This document shows, piece after piece, positions 13,503 to 25,379 of a stretch of 40,000 nt of DNA (position 1 is the first letter of the stretch; every line of letters begins with the position of its first letter). Source of the DNA: Chondrilla cf. caribensis (lineage: Eukaryota > Porifera > Demospongiae > Chondrillida > Chondrillidae); the NCBI GenBank assembly GCA_964020155.1, contig OZ026554.1, positions 1,971,747 through 2,011,746 on the forward strand. Reading direction: 5' to 3'. The translations under genes were made by a program, and so were the position numbers. The notes under the pieces are model-generated. The model ran no database searches and was not told the origin of the DNA. It worked only from the letters and a program-made list of their open reading frames with translations.

Positions 13503-14393
13503 TCAATGTGATTACATGGATTAGCATATACTATGCATTTAATGTAGAATAAGGGTTTGTGCATATATCCCTGAGACAACAGAGAGAGTTTATCCTGCAT
13601 GTTATCATGAGTTCATCTTTTGTTTTGGTGTTATGTATCTATTGTACTAATTCTGACATAGTTAGAACGAGGTTTGTCTGAATGTCAATAATAATAAATG
13701 ACATTGATTTGTTCCGTAAGAGCAAGTTATGCATAAAATGATATAATACGTATGCATCAATAATGGTTACAGGAACTTCCTATAGTGTAAATGATCTTGA
13801 GGTAATTATAAGTAGGAAAGTATAAGGGGCACTGCCATTATTGAACAGAGTTTTAGCACAGGTGTTCGTTTCATGTTTTGTTGAATATTGCAATTGACAG
13901 TTCTTTATGAGTGTCCATGATTAATTTTCCCTTATGGAAACTAACACTTAACAAGGAGAATGTACCTGACAAATTATTATATCACTGGATTTATGCTGAA
14001 CCAGCCGAAAATAGACTGAAGTCCTATTTTGATGGCAACCAGTGATTACCTCACAGTCATCCAAATCATCAAAAACGAACCACAGACAGCTGTTTCGCTC
14101 TCATTTGAGCCCATCAGTGTGGTTCACCCTGTACATCAGTTGGATGACTGTCCTCATTATTCCGACAGATAAATAACTCAATAATCAGTTGAGTCTTTTC
14201 AGAATAGTGGCAGCCTCTACATTCATTAGCAGACCAGAGTAAAATTCCAGCCAAGGCTATATTATCAGTCACAAATCACCTTTGATTCTGTGCATTTTAA
14301 GGGGTTCCCACATACATACGTAGGTTAAGCCCAATTAAGAGATCAATCTAGGGCTGGGATTGAGACTAGATTTTGATCAGTTATCAGGTAATC

Positions 14394-15091
14394 CAGGTGT
14401 ACTATGCTAAGACAACCTTGGCCATGTACGGGTTTTAATGCCTCTGGCTAATAAATGCACGGATTTCTGCACTTTCACTGTTGTTTGTCGCTTTGCATTG
14501 GATTCTGAATAAGAACCTGATTTTCTGTCCTTTGAACAAGCATACATACACAAAATTATCCAAATTGACACTTGTGGAAGTTTCTCAGACTGGGAAACGG
14601 AGGAAAATCAAAAAAGATACTTCTACTATAGTGATTTAGAATGCAATGCCATGTACTTACATTATCATTCACTGAATCAGATGTGTAAATTCCTTTATTT
14701 TGCAGTCTGGAAACTTGCATTAGTGTCAATTGGAATAGTTTGTCAGTATGCAGGTGTACTATGCTAAGACAAACCTTTGGCCATGTACAGATTTTAATGC
14801 CTCTGGCAAATAATATTAAGATTTCTGCACTTTCACTGTTGTTTGTTGCTTTGGATTCTGAATAAGAACCTGATTTTTTGCTCTTTGTACAAGCATACAA
14901 ACACAAATTATCCAAAATTGACACTTGTGGAGGTTTCTCAGACTGGAAAATTAAAAAAATACTTCTACTATATATAGTGATTTAGAATGCACGTACAACA
15001 TTATCATTCACTGAATCAGTTGTGTAAATTCCGTTATTTTGCAGTCTGGAAACTTGCATATGTGTAAATTGGAATATTTTGTGTCAGTATG
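14394..15091 (+). repeat. 357-bp tandem duplication in C intron
   Basis: The segment starting CAGGTGTACTATGCTAAGAC at 14394 restarts at 14751 and runs to about 15091, with scattered substitutions. A, which otherwise matches this intron, has a single copy, so the duplication followed the A/C split. Confidence 0.75.
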
Positions 15092-15452
15092 CAGGTACAA
15101 AGGACAGGAAGTCAGGTTTCCATTTGGAATTCAAAATGGAATGGCCTATAATAGTGCATTCTAGTCGCTGACCGTGGCCGAATTCGCTATTTCCTCGCTT
15201 CTCTATTAGCCGAATATGTCGACGGTTCACGCGGAAACTGTTAGGAGACATGTATAGGGACATGCAGTGATGTTTTCGTTCTTATCCAGCAGAAATGAAA
15301 AAAATTAAAAAAAACTACCGCGGACAAATTCCTATTACTCGCTACCGAATATAGGCTACTACTGACGTGTAATTGCCGAGAATGAAGAATCTGAATTGAA
15401 GCGCAAAAGCTTCGCCGAACGTTATAATTTCAGCTAGAAGGTTCTTTCAAAA

Positions 15453-15698
15453 ATGAAAATGTCACCCAAGGAATTCGAGTGTAGGGGACGACAGTCTCAC
15501 GAGTTTCTTAACTCGATCGAATTAGCTACTTGTTCAATGCCGCCCCAAGTAATTTATCCCCGTACATCCAATTTTCTATTCATAATGATTTTTAAACTGT
15601 TTGGAAAGAGTTTCTCGGTCGATACAATTGTCGATTCGGCAATTTCGATCGCGGCGGAAAGTGTCCTTGTGGGCCACCATAGTTATTTGCCCATGTAG
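15453..15698 (+). other. Conserved plus-strand short frame in intron
   Basis: An 81-codon frame beginning MKMSPKEFECRGRQSHEFLN. The first 20 or so codons are recognisable in F (38552, then a stop), B' (9358) and, shortened, at 24123 and 32501. Only the C copy is open to 81 codons. It is replaced in A. No family recognised. It may be a short exon, part of a repeat, or chance conservation within a duplicated intron. Confidence 0.2.
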
Positions 15699-15726
15699 TT
15701 TCTTACCGCTCGGTAACGCCGTTTGG

Positions 15727-15734
15727 TGACGTCA
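15727..15734. promoter_or_regulatory. CRE-like palindrome TGACGTCA
   Basis: A perfect CREB/ATF consensus, 76 bp downstream of exon 1 in the intron. It is exact also in F (38787-38794) and next to B' (9610-9617). It is mutated by one or two bases in A, D and E. Function is inferred from the motif only. Confidence 0.35.
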
Positions 15735-15809
15735 TGAACGCTTAACCGGTCAACAGAAGGATTGAAGAGTAGGGGACTGCAGATTGTATTTGAACCTCGC
15801 CAAATTCAC

Positions 15810-16008
15810 CTTTCACTTCAAGTGGTTCCAGTCTCTTCTCCAAATGCTCTATCTTATGGTGAAGGGACTTGATTTCCTCTTGTGACTCCTTAACCCTGTT
15901 TTCAAGTTGTGAAAATGCCTTTTGCAAATCAGTGATCCCCCCAATACTGGTATTCACCAAACAGCACAAAAGAGCCACTTGTAGAAAGACCTGAATGCTT
16001 GGATTCAT
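15810..16008 (-). CDS. Gene C exon 1: signal peptide plus coiled coil
   Basis: Met at 16008; 66 codons plus one base. Residues 1-24 are a signal peptide (VALLCCLVNTSIGG core). Residues 25-66 are a heptad coil with hydrophobic positions at L28, F32, L35, V39, I46, L49, I53, L56 and L60. It ends in LEPLEVK before donor AAG|GTGAAT. Joining G to the AT of exon 2 gives Asp, continuing the coil without a frame break. The frame upstream of this Met is not shared with E or A, which supports the start chosen. Confidence 0.85.
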
Positions 16009-16312
16009 AACTGTAGCTTCAGTCACTACTCTCAGTGGTGGTTTGTGGTAACCCAACAGAGAAGTCGGTTTTGAAAGGTCTACTTATAATGATATTCATA
16101 TATGTTGCACTTATAATGATATTCATAGTGCATTCCTAGGTATGCTTAATGTATAGCCGTGTTTTGGGTACTATCCATTAATATCCACAGGGAATGGGAA
16201 TTGATGTGGGAATCCCATCCCCCCACACCGCATGAATGTGGGATCATTATTATAGTAATGCTGCTCTGATGTAAATGTTATTCATGTGTATGTGGGGGGA
16301 CGTGTTTTGGTG

Positions 16313-16317
16313 TTATA

Positions 16318-16319
<2 letters not shown>
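16313..16319 (-). promoter_or_regulatory. Possible TATA box of gene C
   Basis: TATATAA on the minus strand, 311 bases upstream of the C start, abutting the (CA)n tract as in A. Same spacing as in A. Confidence 0.35.
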
Positions 16320-16383
<64 letters not shown>

Positions 16384-16391
16384 TTGTGTGT
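16320..16391 (+). repeat. (TG)n microsatellite upstream of gene C
   Basis: About 58 bp of pure TG followed by interrupted TG. Positional equivalent of the A, D, E and F tracts. Confidence 0.9.
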
Positions 16392-16419
16392 GGTTGTTTT
16401 TGTTTTTCAATGCCTACAT

Positions 16420-16640
16420 AGCTGCAGTAATGGATACCTGTAGGTCTTCCCATAATGTAATTTGCCCATTGGTAGGTTTGACTGAATCCTCAAAGAACAT
16501 TCACTTGCGTATCTTCAACATCCAGTATTCCTGGATGACTAGAAGTTCCTTGTAGTCCTAGTACATCCAGTATCTCTGACATTCCTTGTTCCTTGTCAAG
16601 ACGAGAATGTCCTTGTGGCCATAGAAGTTCTAAGTAAGCA
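16420..16640 (-). pseudogene. Fossil collagen-like exon, copy 4
   Basis: Near-copy of 2890-3100, including the truncated end with CCTTGTGGCCATAGAAGTTC. Not translatable as collagen. Confidence 0.4.
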
Positions 16641-17514
16641 TCATCCAATCTTTTTTCTCACTCCTCAATCAGCAGTATGTTGTGATGGCTGAGAAGGGTC
16701 ACACGGGCCGAGCTTGCATGAGCTGAGAAACGATGTACGGGCCGACCGTATGTTATGGTGGCTGAGGTTGTGGTACATGCATAACTATTGCGGTACATGC
16801 ATAATTATTGTGGGAAGGAGAAGATCATTACAATTGGGCATGGGAAATTTCCAGGGCTAGTACAATTGTGTATGCGGTATAATCGTTGAGATTTATCACT
16901 AGGTGGCATCGATATTGTGCATGAAAATTGTGGAGGTCTCAGCCATCCCTGTATAATCATAGATCTTCTGTGGTATAATCAATCCAATCTAGGTGTATTT
17001 TTTGGCAAATAACAGCTAAATGCATATCATTGTGAAGCTTGACATGTAAGCAATGTGGTAGAAAAATAATGCACCATTTTTCATGTGCATTATATTTTCA
17101 CATATTTCATACACTTTAGGAGGATTTGATTGTGTATGGTAGGTGCAAATTGTAATTACTTTTACTTTGAGATGTGGTAGAACCTAAACAGTTGAATCGA
17201 ATATTTGTACATGTAACAAAGACGTGAATCAGAATGACATTTGAGAGAAGTAGTTTTATATTTTTGTATGTCATTAAAGCATTATTATTATAGTATTCTT
17301 AAGGTTGGAGATCATACATTCTTAGTAATACTTTGGAGTGCTGTAAGTATATGTATTTAGTATAATACAGCTTACCTATCATCTCAAATTCTACATTGTT
17401 CACACTATACTCACAGAACACATGCAACAACAATGCATGCTACTGCCTTAATTGCCTTATGCCTTTATTGTACTTATATATTATTGTCGTGTCTATTGTT
17501 GTTTTACAGTGACT
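16641..17514. other. C/D spacer, no gene seen
   Basis: Homologous to 3101-4077 with small deletions. Nothing coding recognised. Confidence 0.6.
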
Positions 17515-17800
17515 ACATAGTTGCACTAATGAATAACTGTAGGTCTTCCCATAATGTAATTTGCAATTAGTAGGTTTGACTGAAGCCTTCAGAAAGCATT
17601 CACTTGTGTATCTTCAACATATCCCAGTGCCCTAGGCTGTCTAGACGTTCCTTGACAATGTAGTCCTAGTAGATCCAGTATCTCCAACATCTCCTGGTTC
17701 CTTGTCAAGACGAGAAGGTTCTCATGGTCCTTGTGACTCTTTTAACACATCATTTGATTTCCAGGATGTCCTTGTGACCCTCTTTATCTTTTCTTAGCAC
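17515..17800 (-). pseudogene. Fossil collagen-like exon, copy 5
   Basis: Same block as 4078-4330. The minus frame TRTSWKSNDVLKESQGP is followed by a TGA where the 33755 copy has Arg. A seven-base insertion disturbs the GDTGSTRTT part. Confidence 0.4.
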
Positions 17801-18388
17801 ATTTTCATATGGCATTGTGAGCATCTGTACATGTTGTCTGTTTCATGTTACAGGAACTAAATTAAAAGCACATGTAGTGTACAGAGGGTTTCATATCAGT
17901 AAAATAATTACGTGCAATAGCAGAAGTTGAAAATTAATAGTATGCACATGGCATTGACTGCAGAAGGTCTCTAGCATCATCTATAATTATCATGTACATA
18001 TTGTAGTATCTGTATCTGCGTATTCGCCAGGGCAGCACTAGTTGTTGATTTAAGCATTGTAACAAGGTTATTTTATGTTTTGACGGTAATAAGAATCAAC
18101 CTGTATTTTAATACCTTCAGGAGGGTTGAGTGGTAAAATTATTGAAGAATCACACTATCATTTGAAATGGGTTCACCTTGTAAGAAACAAAATGCTATTG
18201 TCTTTGACGTTTTTCCGGAATGCCTCTGAAGGTATCTCGTCGTCTTTCAAAGCAGTTTACTATCTTCAAAAAGCTCTTTGAATGTTGAAATCACTTTGTA
18301 AGTAACTGAAACAATAATATTATATAAACGTACACAGATAAAGAATTAAGCATTTATCATTACATGTTTTTTTGTGTGCGTACGCATG

Positions 18389-18390
<2 letters not shown>

Positions 18391-18451
<61 letters not shown>

Positions 18452-18461
18452 ACGTGTGTGT

Positions 18462-18525
<64 letters not shown>
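18391..18525 (+). repeat. (TG)n microsatellite
   Basis: 135 bp of TG with a short CACGTG/TACGTG interruption near 18450-18462. Equivalent of 5037-5148. Confidence 0.9.
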
Positions 18526-18527
<2 letters not shown>

Positions 18528-18921
18528 CAAATGCAAATCACTTTTGTATCCATGTAGGAATCACCGAATTGCCACATTTCTTTTTTAGTGGAGAATTGGT
18601 CATTGTTTGGATAATTAATGCAGTAAACATGATATAGATCGTAATTAATAACTTCATGGAATATTAATAAATTGCTAATAGTCATACTTGACATTATTTT
18701 GTTTTATGTTTTATTACCTTTACACTCTGTATATCACATAATATACAGTACAAGTGAAAGTTTGTTAATATGCTTCTGCATTCAAACCTCTATAATTTCA
18801 AGTGATAAGCATGTGACAGAGCACACCAAAACTTGTTACATGCTGCTGATTCAGTCCTTCATGGATTCAATCCACTTATATTGAATAATGAATAATGAAA
18901 TCAGATGGTGGATTATATGTA
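18526..18921. other. C/D spacer with third copy of the 5545 repeat
   Basis: From about 18715 to 18912 it matches 5545-5760. No gene seen. Confidence 0.55.
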
Positions 18922-19099
18922 CAGTGAATTCTTGTTAACCTCGGCCCACCAATGTATCTGCCAAGCCTTTCAATCTGCCACAATTTCCCAATACCAATAT
19001 AATGTGCAAGTACCAATACATATCCAGTTAATTTGCCAAACTCGTTAATCCACCATATTCTTCCAAAATGAGTTATGGCAGATTAATGTGTATTCACTG
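18922..19099. mobile_element. pogo/Tigger-like MITE, copy 2
   Basis: 178 bp. Left end CAGTGAATTCTTGTTAA, preceded by TA. The right end is its inverted complement, ending CACTG at 19099. The right-hand TA target has become CA. Same flanks as copy 1 at 5770, so the insertion predates the duplication that made both blocks. Confidence 0.7.
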
Positions 19100-19514
19100 C
19101 ACACAGTTCATATAATGTATCCTGTTGCCATACCTGTTACATTGCATTGTTGTCTTGTTTCAGGTGACCTGTTGGCAACAACTCGAACTTCCATGACTAC
19201 GCATATTCAACTTGACAAGTGCTTTTGGGGAGCAGACATGTGACCTCGCTGCTGTAGTGAGATGTCTTATTGCAGTTGTTTGCATGTGTTTTCAGTAGCT
19301 AGGGTTGATTTTGTAAAGTGAAATGCATGGAAAATTTGGATGTGATTATTCTTAGTTCATTTAGCTGTTACCACAACATTTTTTTGCATTTCTTTATGTG
19401 TAGCAATGCACACTATGATTGATTTTGAGATTCCTTGTTCAACAACTACAGACATACAAACAAAAGTGATTTGATAGTATAGATGTGTTGTTTTTGCAAT
19501 ATTTCTGCTCATGA
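19100..19514. other. C/D spacer, no gene seen
   Basis: The first half matches about 5946-6180. The last part, from about 19415, matches 6893 onward. No coding signal. Confidence 0.5.
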
Positions 19515-19600
19515 TCACTCTTCATTCCTTGAATGGAATTCCTTGCAATCCTGTCGATCCTAGCAGTCCTCTCACTTTCAATTTTCCTTTCATACCTCGC
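19515..19600 (-). pseudogene. Collagen-like exon relic downstream of D
   Basis: The minus strand gives VKGKLKVRGLLGSTGLQGIP, homologous to 7000-7100. No clear splice sites. Confidence 0.4.
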
Positions 19601-19858
19601 ATTTCAGTATAACAGTTTCCTTTTGGGCCTTAACCTCCCTGTACAGCATTTTACTAATTGAGTGGATCATGTTCATTGAAAAAATTCTGAAAAACATTAA
19701 ACCGAAACCATACATCCATACAATTGTCCATAACTGCATGAAATTGATATCCTTAACACAAACGCTATATTCCCTTTATTGAATTTAAACTTTCCTGTGT
19801 AGAACACATGCTGATAATGTCAAGCTTGCACACATCACACGCATGCACATATGTCACA

Positions 19859-19860
<2 letters not shown>

Positions 19861-19905
<45 letters not shown>
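19861..19905 (+). repeat. (CA)n microsatellite
   Basis: 45 bp of pure CA, the only long tract in the window with CA on the plus strand. Confidence 0.9.
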
Positions 19906-19908
<3 letters not shown>

Positions 19909-20439
19909 TCTCACATCATGTAAGCTCACAGATTCACAGGATCACTCAAACATTTACATACATGATAATTATATATTTATATATACTATGTGTGTATAAT
20001 ATGTTAGGGACATCCAAGCACTAATTCACCCTGATGTTGCTGTATGGTTACAGGCTAAGTTTACTGTAAGGTCTATTAGTGCAGCCATGCAGTTTGCATA
20101 TTCATTGTACATAATTGAAATGCTTACATAGGCACTCTCTCAATTTACGTATAAGACATGCACCACTCTAGTTTATATCTGCTGTTTTAATGGATTCAAT
20201 CAATTAACTATTATCAATTCAGAATGAATGCCATTCATAATTATATGAACAGGTATGCTAAAATATGTGGACAAATGGTTATTGATTGGATTATTTTTCT
20301 ATAATATAATATACTAATGCATTTAATTATTATTATGAACTTAGTCTGTACCTCAGTATATTATACATGAATTTTGTTCTTTCATGTACAAAAAGTCTGT
20401 CCATGATCACTATCTTATATGCAATTATTAAAATTCTTT
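19906..20439. other. C/D spacer, no gene seen
   Basis: AT-rich. Parts from about 20110 match 6270-6600. No gene recognised. Confidence 0.5.
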
Positions 20440-20520
20440 ACACTCCTTGAGATCCTGGAGGTCCTCCCACCCACACCTCTTTACTCTGCTTTCCACAGTT
20501 TCCTTTGGACCTTATACTTT
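20440..20520 (-). pseudogene. Small collagen-like exon relic downstream of D
   Basis: The minus strand gives SKGNCGKQSKEVWVGGPPGS, homologous to 6639-6720 and 34575-34655. It lies about 440 bp past the D stop. Confidence 0.45.
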
Positions 20521-20955
20521 CACTAACGGGGTGGATAGCAGGCATTAATTTTATTGAGAATGAAATTGTGAAAAGCATGTTTTAACACATAATATCATTA
20601 TTATGTGTAAATGTCCATCACTATAGCTACATGAAACTAATCCTTTCTCAGATCCTATATGCTCGTTCTTTATTGAATATTAACTTCCCCATTTAGAAGA
20701 CATGCTGTAAAGGTAGAACATGCATGCACACAACACATGCTTGCACACTTGTCTCAAGATAATTCTGCAAGTCATGGACACACATATGTCATAATGCCTT
20801 TGTACCCATGCTCTAATTTCACTAATTCTTGAAATGATTACAACAAATTAGAATAATTATTAGCACGAAACATTGTTAGTTTTGTGTCTATTCTTGAATT
20901 CGGGATTAGATACTTGTAAATTTGACTATAATCCTCACATTCCCTGTAGTTACGG
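20521..20955. other. 3' flank of gene D
   Basis: The first 110 bp after the D stop match the flanks of B and E. An AATAAA on the minus strand at 20669-20674 is a possible poly(A) signal about 280 nt past the stop. Nothing else recognised. Confidence 0.45.
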
Positions 20956-21869
20956 TTATCTACTCGGATGAAAAATTGTCTCTCCTCTCTCTCCTTTTGG
21001 TCCTTGTGGTCCTGCATCTCCCTTGTCACCATTTGTTCCATTTTGTCCTGGGATTCCTGTGTCTCCTTTCAGTCCTGGTTCACCTTTCTGTCCATCATTC
21101 CCTGGTTGTCCTTTTTCCCCACGTTCACCTTTTGTTCCATTAAGTCCAGCTGGTCCTTGGGGTCCTATGATTCCTTTAGCTCCTGGTAGTCCCAGTTCTC
21201 CTTTCTTTCCTATTTCCCCCTTTTCTCCCTTTATTCCAATTCCTTGTGATCCACGTGGTCCTTGTGGTCCCGGATTTCCTTTTACACCCTTTGGTCCTGG
21301 TTTTCCTCTAATACCATTTGTTCCATTAAATCCAGGCAGTCCTGGTTCACCTTTCTGTCCATCATTACCTGGTTGTCCTTTTTCTCCATGTTCACCTTTC
21401 TTTCCTTTAAGTCCAGTTGGTCCTTGGGATCCTATGCTCCCTTTAGCTCCAGGCAGCCCCAGCGTGCCTCTCTTTCCTTTTTCACCCTTTTGTCCTTTTG
21501 TTCCAATGTCTCCTTGTGGTCCATGTGGTCCTTCTGGCCCTGGCTTTCCTTTTTCACCCCTCTTACCTGGTTTTCCTCTAATACCATTTGTTCCATTATG
21601 CCCCGGCACTCCTGTGTCTCCTTTCAGTCCTGGTTCACCTTTCTGACCATCTTTTCCTGGTTGCCCTTTTTCTCCACGTTCACCTTTTGTTCCATTAAGG
21701 CCGGTTGGTCCTTGTGGTCCTATGTCTCCTGTAGCTCCTGGCTGTCCTAGATCTCCCTTCTCACCCTTTGTTCCATTTAACCCGACCAGTCCCGGGATTC
21801 CTCTAATCCCTTTTGGTCCAGGTGGACAAATGCAACCATTTTGTCGTCTAGTTCTTTCCAGGAGTTTAT
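20956..21869 (-). CDS. Gene D exon 2: collagen helix
   Basis: Acceptor TTTTAAACAG| before 21869, then KLLERTRRQNGCICPP (end of coil, CxC) and about 93 Gly-X-Y triplets. One imperfection, Gly-Ile-Gly-Ile-Lys-Gly at about 21230-21240, shortens one triplet to two residues. The helix ends GERGETIFHPSR and TAA at 20956. That six-residue non-helical tail has no counterpart in C or F. The reverse frame from 21609 up to the acceptor has no stop. With exon 1 the protein is 370 aa. Asn-Gly-Thr sequons recur along the helix. No C-terminal globular domain. A secreted N-coil collagen is the natural reading. Confidence 0.85.
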
Positions 21870-22189
21870 CTGTTTAAAAGACAATGAGTTCATGAAATTG
21901 AAATTAGCATTATATGGGTTAGCACATACTGTAGTCAGTGTTGTGTATTATGTACCCTTGAGACAACATTTTTCAGAGAATTTTCCTGCATGTTAACATG
22001 AGTCTATCTTTAATTGGTTTGTTGTTAAGTATTAGTTGTACTATTTCAGACATAGTTTGAAAGTGGTTTGTCTGAGCTTGTTAATAAATGATATACATGA
22101 ATATAATATCACATTGATTTGTGACATTATATTCATGTATTAAACTATTAAATTCATCCATAAAAGGATAGCTATAATATATGACTATA

Positions 22190-23076
22190 TGGTATAGGAT
22201 CTGAGAAAAGGCGAATGTTGAACTGTTGTGAGAACAGAGATAAGGCTCAAAACATGTTTTCAGGTAATTTTTTGATTTTTGATTCTGCAATAAATCCAAT
22301 TTAAATGTTTAGTAGAAGGTTCCTGAGAGTATGGAGACCATTTGAACTCTTGTTTTGGAGCTATGGCTGATTTATTGTCTATCGAAAATACATCATTTTA
22401 TTTGATAAGCAGCCAATATAACACCTTCCATTTTGTAATGCACATTTCCATTATAAAAGGAATCAAGCTTGGGTTCACAAATTTGCAAACCCACAAAGAT
22501 CAAAGGGAGATCAAAGAGTGTTTACACATTCAAAACACAAAACAAATAACAATAATCAATTTGTTCAATAAACTTGCAGCTGTTGCAACTGATGCCTCTA
22601 TGGGTTTACAAATTTGTGGACCCATGCCTGATTCCTTTTATAATGGAAATGTGCATTACAAAATGGAAGGTATTCTATGCGGTTACCGCCGTGTGTGTGC
22701 ACAAAGAAAAATAACATCATTGTTAGATTTACTTTATTGTAATGACAGATGATGATAGCTAGCCAACAGGCATGGCTGAATTTCGAATACTTTTTATCTC
22801 ATTTAACACATAAGTGATAATAAAATAATATAGCCCAGATGATGTGCTACATTATACGAAGATATACGGAATGTTCGGAAGTAAGCGTATAATCGCCTTT
22901 TCTTGGAAACGTGGTTTCACTGGGCGTAGCATTCTTTCACATGTATCTTCGGGACTGAAGTAGCCATACAGAAAATTTAAGCCGCATTCTGTAAAATAGT
23001 ATACGTTTTATAACTTGGTAGGATAAACTCGGAATCGATTTTTAGCACGACATTTCCCATTTCTCAGATCCTACCA
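22190..23076. mobile_element. 887-bp TIR element in D intron
   Basis: The left end TGGTATAGGATCTGAGAAA and the inverted right end TGGTAGGATCTGAGAAA form a terminal inverted repeat of about 25 bp with a 2-bp indel. The paralogous introns lack the segment. No clear target-site duplication and no transposase frame, so the superfamily is unassigned. It contains a large hairpin (22423-22671). Confidence 0.5.
22423..22671. repeat. Long inverted repeat (about 71-74-nt arms)
   Basis: Left arm 22423-22493 starts ACCTTCCATTTTGTAATGCA. Right arm 22598-22671 is its reverse complement with a few mismatches and indels. A spacer of about 104 nt separates them. It would fold as a long hairpin if transcribed. 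Confidence 0.75.
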
Positions 23077-24671
23077 CATATAACGAGTAGAGGAACTTAG
23101 TGTAATCAGGATAATGAGGAGAATTGCTAGTGTTGAACAGATGTTTCAGCACAGGTGTCTTGTTACGTTGTATATCGACAGTTCTCTATGAGTGTCTATA
23201 ATTCATTTTCCCTTATGGAAACATATGGATTACCTCCTAGTCATGAGCTCAAATATTGAGAGGGAAACAGTCCTTTTACATTTTAGGGAATAATATTATT
23301 ACATTTTAGGCAACTTAAATAACCCAATGCTCAGTTGAGCCTTTTCAGAATAGTGGCAGCCTCCTACATTCATTAGCAGGCCAGAGTAAAATTCCAGCCA
23401 TGGCTACATTATCAGTCACAAAAATGGGTTCTCACATGCATACATTTATTAGGTTTTGCCTAATTAAGAGATCAATCTAGGGTTTTGATTAAGAGTTAAT
23501 GATGATCAGTTATGGTAGTAAGGGAAACCAGGTGTAATAGGCTAGGACAAACCTTGGTCATGTACAGGTCGTAATGTCATAATAAATGCAAGATTTCTGT
23601 ATTATCACCATTTTTACTGTACTTTGTTGTTTAGGATTCTGAATGAAAACCTGATTTTCTGTCCTTTGTACATACATATAATCACAAACTATTCAAATTG
23701 ACACTTCTGGAAGTTTCTCAGATTGGAAAATGGAGGAAAATTCAAAGAGTGTTTCTAAATTAGTGATTGAGGATTTAACATTAGGGTTCCCTGAATCAGA
23801 TGTGTATATGTATATTCCCCTTCATTTTGCAGTCTGGACACTTCCACAAGTGCACAAATGATGGAAATCTGCAACTGCATGGTTATCATTTGGAATCCAA
23901 ACCAAAAAGGCACATAATGAATATTACTATAATAATGTATTACATACAGCAAATATGAATAACTATATACCCCAGGCAAATTCCTATTACTTGCAGCCGA
24001 ATTTACTACTAACGTGCTACTAAACCCCTGTAATTGCCGAGAGTTAAGAATTGGACTCAACTTGAATTTGCAGTGCAAAAGCTTCACCGAACATTATATT
24101 TTCAGCTAAGGTTCTTTCGAAAATGAGAATGACACCCAAGGAATTCGAGTGTCAGTCTTATATAATAATTATATTATATTTATAATGTGTTCCTACGCTT
24201 AACCACAACAATGAATTTATATAATAATTTATATTGCCTGAAATAAAGATGGCGGATTTCGAGCGCCGACCATTAGAAATTCGGCTAGAATTCGTGCGCT
24301 CAAGCTCCACCGAACGCAATAACTTCAGCGAAGGTTCTTCTAAACCTAATGAGAAAGACACCCAAGTAATTCGAGTGCGGGGTCGGCATCGAGTTTTTGA
24401 ACTTTGACTTATTACTTGTTTTCTTTCATTTGTGCCTGTTCACCTAATTTTCCCTTCATAATGATTTTCGATCACAAAATGGCTTGGAATGAGTTTCTCT
24501 GTCGATACAGTCGTCGAATTAGCTATTCGGTATTTGATCGTGTAGTTCCGTTTGGTGACGCCATAGAATGACGCGTATCCATACCTTTACGGTCGACAAA
24601 AGGATTGAAGCACGAAGAGTAGAGACTGTATATTGTATTTGAACCACGCAAAATTCACTCGACAAATTCAC

Positions 24672-24870
24672 CTTTTACTTCAAGTGGTTCCAGTCTCTTC
24701 TCCAAATGGTCTATCTTCTGGTGAAGTGACTTGATTTCTTCTTGTGACACCTTCACTTTGTTTTCAAGTTGTGATAATGCCTTTTGCAAATCAGTGATCC
24801 CCCCAATACTGGTAGTCACCACACAGCACAAAAGAGCCACATGTAGAAAGACCTGAGTGCTTGGATTCAT
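24672..24870 (-). CDS. Gene D exon 1: signal peptide plus coiled coil
   Basis: Met at 24870. Signal peptide core VALLCCVVTTSIGG, then a heptad coil (LQKALSQL, LENKVKVSQEE, IKSLHQKIDHL, EKRLEPLEVK). It ends after 66 codons plus one base at AAG|GTGAAT, joining in phase 1 to 21869. It differs from C by a handful of residues. The upstream frame is open here, but the start is set by comparison with E. Confidence 0.85.
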
Positions 24871-25093
24871 AACTGTAGCTCCAGTCACTACTCTCAGTGG
24901 TGGTTTGTGGTAACCCAACAGAGCAGTCTGTTTTATACTCACTGGGAGAACATGTCCACTTGTAATGATATTCATATTGCATTTCTAGGTATGCTCACTG
25001 TAATTGTGTACTTCCCATTGATATCCATGGAGAATGGTTATTGATAATAATATGTTGAATCATTACTCATTCTGCTTTGGTGTGAACGAGTGG

Positions 25094-25147
<54 letters not shown>

Positions 25148-25149
25148 TG

Positions 25150-25218
<69 letters not shown>
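25094..25218 (+). repeat. (TG)n microsatellite upstream of gene D
   Basis: Two TG runs separated by GTGTACATG (about 25147-25155), 225 bp upstream of the D start. No TATATAA beside it, unlike A and C. Confidence 0.9.
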
Positions 25219-25219
<1 letters not shown>

Positions 25220-25379
25220 CTACACTGTTCATACTACTCATAGACCATATGCAATCACAATGTATGCTACCACCTTAATTCCTTTATGCCTTTATTGTAC
25301 TTGCATGTTGTTGCTGTTATTATTACTTACATGATGTTGTTATGGTTACTGTAACAGTGGTTTTACAACACTTGCATCT

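Larger units (their letters stand above)
21870..24671 (-). other. Gene D intron 1
   Basis: 2.8-kb intron. Removing the 887-bp TIR element leaves about 1.9 kb that matches the paralogous introns (landmark at about 23175). The block with the plus-strand leader is itself duplicated here (24090-24150 and 24300-24390). Outside the element, no gene seen. Confidence 0.7.

Noticed and set aside
18364..18637. Val-Cys or His-Thr repeat proteins over TG tracts (also 5017, 10410, 16286, 25034, 35761, 39388)
   Set aside because: They are translations of (TG)n/(CA)n microsatellites with no conserved flanking coding sequence.
22342..22752. 136-codon plus-strand frame in D intron
   Set aside because: It runs across both arms of an inverted repeat inside a transposable element and has no recognisable domain.
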